Shown: positions 62,981 to 64,000 of the stretch, one piece after another
Numbering within the stretch: position 1 is the first letter of the stretch
Layout: every line of letters starts with the position of its first letter
Assembly (NCBI RefSeq): GCF_038096175.1
Contig: NZ_CP151099.1
Coordinates: forward strand, 6,550,001 to 6,614,000
Source: Nostoc sp. UHCC 0302
GTDB lineage: Bacteria; Cyanobacteriota; Cyanobacteriia; Cyanobacteriales; Nostocaceae
Reading direction: 5' to 3'
Length of the DNA stretch: 64,000 bases
Translations under genes and position numbers: made by a program
The notes under the pieces: model-generated
What the model saw: the letters and a program-made list of their open reading frames with translations, nothing else
What the model was told of the DNA's origin: nothing
The model's database searches: none

Positions 62981-64000
62981 ATGGAGCTTGATGCGCGTAA
63001 TGGATTTGAAGGGGCAATTCCCTTAAATCACCATCCAGATTTTTCCCGGCTAGGCTATCAAGTTATCGGTGAACTAGGACGTAACCGCGAAGGTGGACGC
63101 ATCACTTACCTAGCTAATTCCCTCAACTACAATCAACTGGTAGTGATCAAAGAGTTTCGTGTTACTAGTGCGGGTAGTGACTTGTCGGGCGTGAAAGTGT
63201 ATGAGCGCGAAATAGAAATACTTCAACAACTAAATCATCCCCATATCCCCCGTTATATAAATTCTTTTGAAATCTCAGGGGTTTTTTATTTGGTGCAGGA
63301 GTATAAGAATGCTCCATCCTTGCAGTTAAAACGCAGCTTTCATCCTGAACAAATCAAGCAAATTGCTCTGTCAATCTTAGAAATTTTGGTTTATCTGCAA
63401 CAGCAAGCCCCCCCAATCATCCATCGAGATATTAAACCAGAGAACATTTTGGTTGATGAGCAACTGAATGCTTATCTAGTTGATTTTGGTTTGGCTAGGA
63501 TGCAGGGTGCAAAAATAGCTCTTAGCAGTTTCGTAGCCGGAACCCCAGGTTTCATGCCACCAGAGGAACAATTTGGTCATGCTCTGACTGAAGCATCAGA
63601 CTTGTATAGTTTAGGGGTGACATTGATTTGCTTACTCACTGATACCCGTTCTGTTGATGTTGTTAAGTTAATTGACGATAACTATCGGTTTAATTTCCAA
63701 AAATTGGTTCCTCAACTCAGCCCGCGTTTTGGCTCTTGGTTACTGAAAATGGTGGAACGTAACCGCAAACGTCGCTATGCTAATGCAGCTATGGCTTTAG
63801 AAGCGCTGAAGCCAATTCAGGTTATTGGTGCTGGTACTGGGATAGATAATTTAATTGCTGTTATAAAACGTAGACGAGGAACTACTGTAGTCAGTCTAGT
63901 TACTATTGCTGCACTCTCTGCGATCGCAGCAACTTTGATGATTTGTCTACCGGGCAGTGCAGTTAGGCAATTGCTGGAAACTAAAAAATGTCTAGGATTT
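62981..64000 (+). CDS. Ser/Thr protein kinase with C-terminal membrane segment (partial)
   Basis: A Hanks-type kinase running off the window. The Gly-loop is degenerate (IGELGRNREGGRITYLA), the catalytic Lys is in VVIKEF, the HRD loop is IIHRDIKPENIL and DFG is VDFGLAR, with GTPGFMPPEE as the P+1 region. A hydrophobic segment (VVSLVTIAALSAIAATLMICL) begins near residue 310, so an extracytoplasmic sensor domain probably follows. The ATG at 62981 has no clear ribosome binding site; the frame is open upstream to 62864, leaving the start uncertain. Confidence 0.88.
   Translation, partial: MELDARNGFEGAIPLNHHPDFSRLGYQVIGELGRNREGGRITYLANSLNYNQLVVIKEFRVTSAGSDLSGVKVYEREIEILQQLNHPHIPRYINSFEISGVFYLVQEYKNAPSLQLKRSFHPEQIKQIALSILEILVYLQQQAPPIIHRDIKPENILVDEQLNAYLVDFGLARMQGAKIALSSFVAGTPGFMPPEEQFGHALTEASDLYSLGVTLICLLTDTRSVDVVKLIDDNYRFNFQKLVPQLSPRFGSWLLKMVERNRKRRYANAAMALEALKPIQVIGAGTGIDNLIAVIKRRRGTTVVSLVTIAALSAIAATLMICLPGSAVRQLLETKKCLGF

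Overview
The window comes from a filamentous, probably heterocyst-forming (Nostocales-type) cyanobacterium. The evidence is the density of HIP1 octamers (GCGATCGC), the many 7-bp tandem repeats and dispersed palindromes between and even inside genes, cyanobacteria-specific families (cyanobacterial GshA, short RpoZ, DUF1818, pseudo-orthocaspase), and a sigC-furA-peptidoglycan-binding protein-cobN order that matches the Anabaena sp. PCC 7120 locus as I remember it. No rRNA, integrase, transposase, phage module or CRISPR array was seen. Three tRNAs are present: Pro-CGG, Pro-GGG and Met-CAT.

Layout. 1-5.7 kb: sulfate adenylyltransferase, a Tat-exported caspase-fold protein without its catalytic dyad, MTA phosphorylase and a small conserved protein. 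5.8-12.4 kb (minus strand): a lasso-peptide gene cluster. In transcription order it holds the leader-binding protein B1, the leader peptidase B2, the macrolactam synthetase C, two short precursors (one of them only 48 codons and easily missed), an HPr-kinase-like tailoring kinase and an ABC exporter. 13-25.5 kb: tRNA-Pro, lipA-gpsA, sigC, furA, then convergent to furA a peptidoglycan-binding protein and cobN, then a GAF histidine kinase. 25.5-34.2 kb: repeats, sdhA, a small membrane protein, a Uma2 pseudogene, an exported phosphoesterase, a class B DnaJ, a small P-loop kinase and glgC. 34.7-45.1 kb: a subtilase with a separate propeptide-like protein, a GH13 amylase, a fasciclin protein, rpoZ, two small cyanobacterial proteins, tRNA-Pro, two thioredoxin-fold peroxidases and a glycogen-debranching-type glycosidase. 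45.3-50.8 kb: tRNA-Met, a LysM/M23 cell-wall hydrolase, trmL and gshA. 51-57.5 kb: a two-gene operon of a 1501-residue UPF1-like helicase and a PLD-family nuclease. 57.8-64 kb: a deacetylase-fold enzyme, an MscS channel, a metallo-hydrolase, Uma2 genes (one intact, one decayed), an alpha/beta hydrolase and the start of a Ser/Thr kinase with a membrane anchor.

The accessory unit of most interest is the lasso cluster. Both precursors have a 24-residue leader with the YxxPxLxxxG motif and a 24-residue core starting with Gly, with Asp at core position 9, and ending in the same DLTFS tail. The terminal Ser fits the linked HprK-like kinase, a family known to phosphorylate the C-terminal Ser of some lasso peptides. 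After each precursor lies a conserved set of three hairpins with base changes that preserve pairing, best explained as a structured RNA. The second candidate system is the helicase-PLD operon, which resembles Mokosh-type anti-phage modules in domain content.

A recurring theme is that intergenic repeat families have entered coding frames without breaking them (cobN, the debranching enzyme, the histidine kinase).
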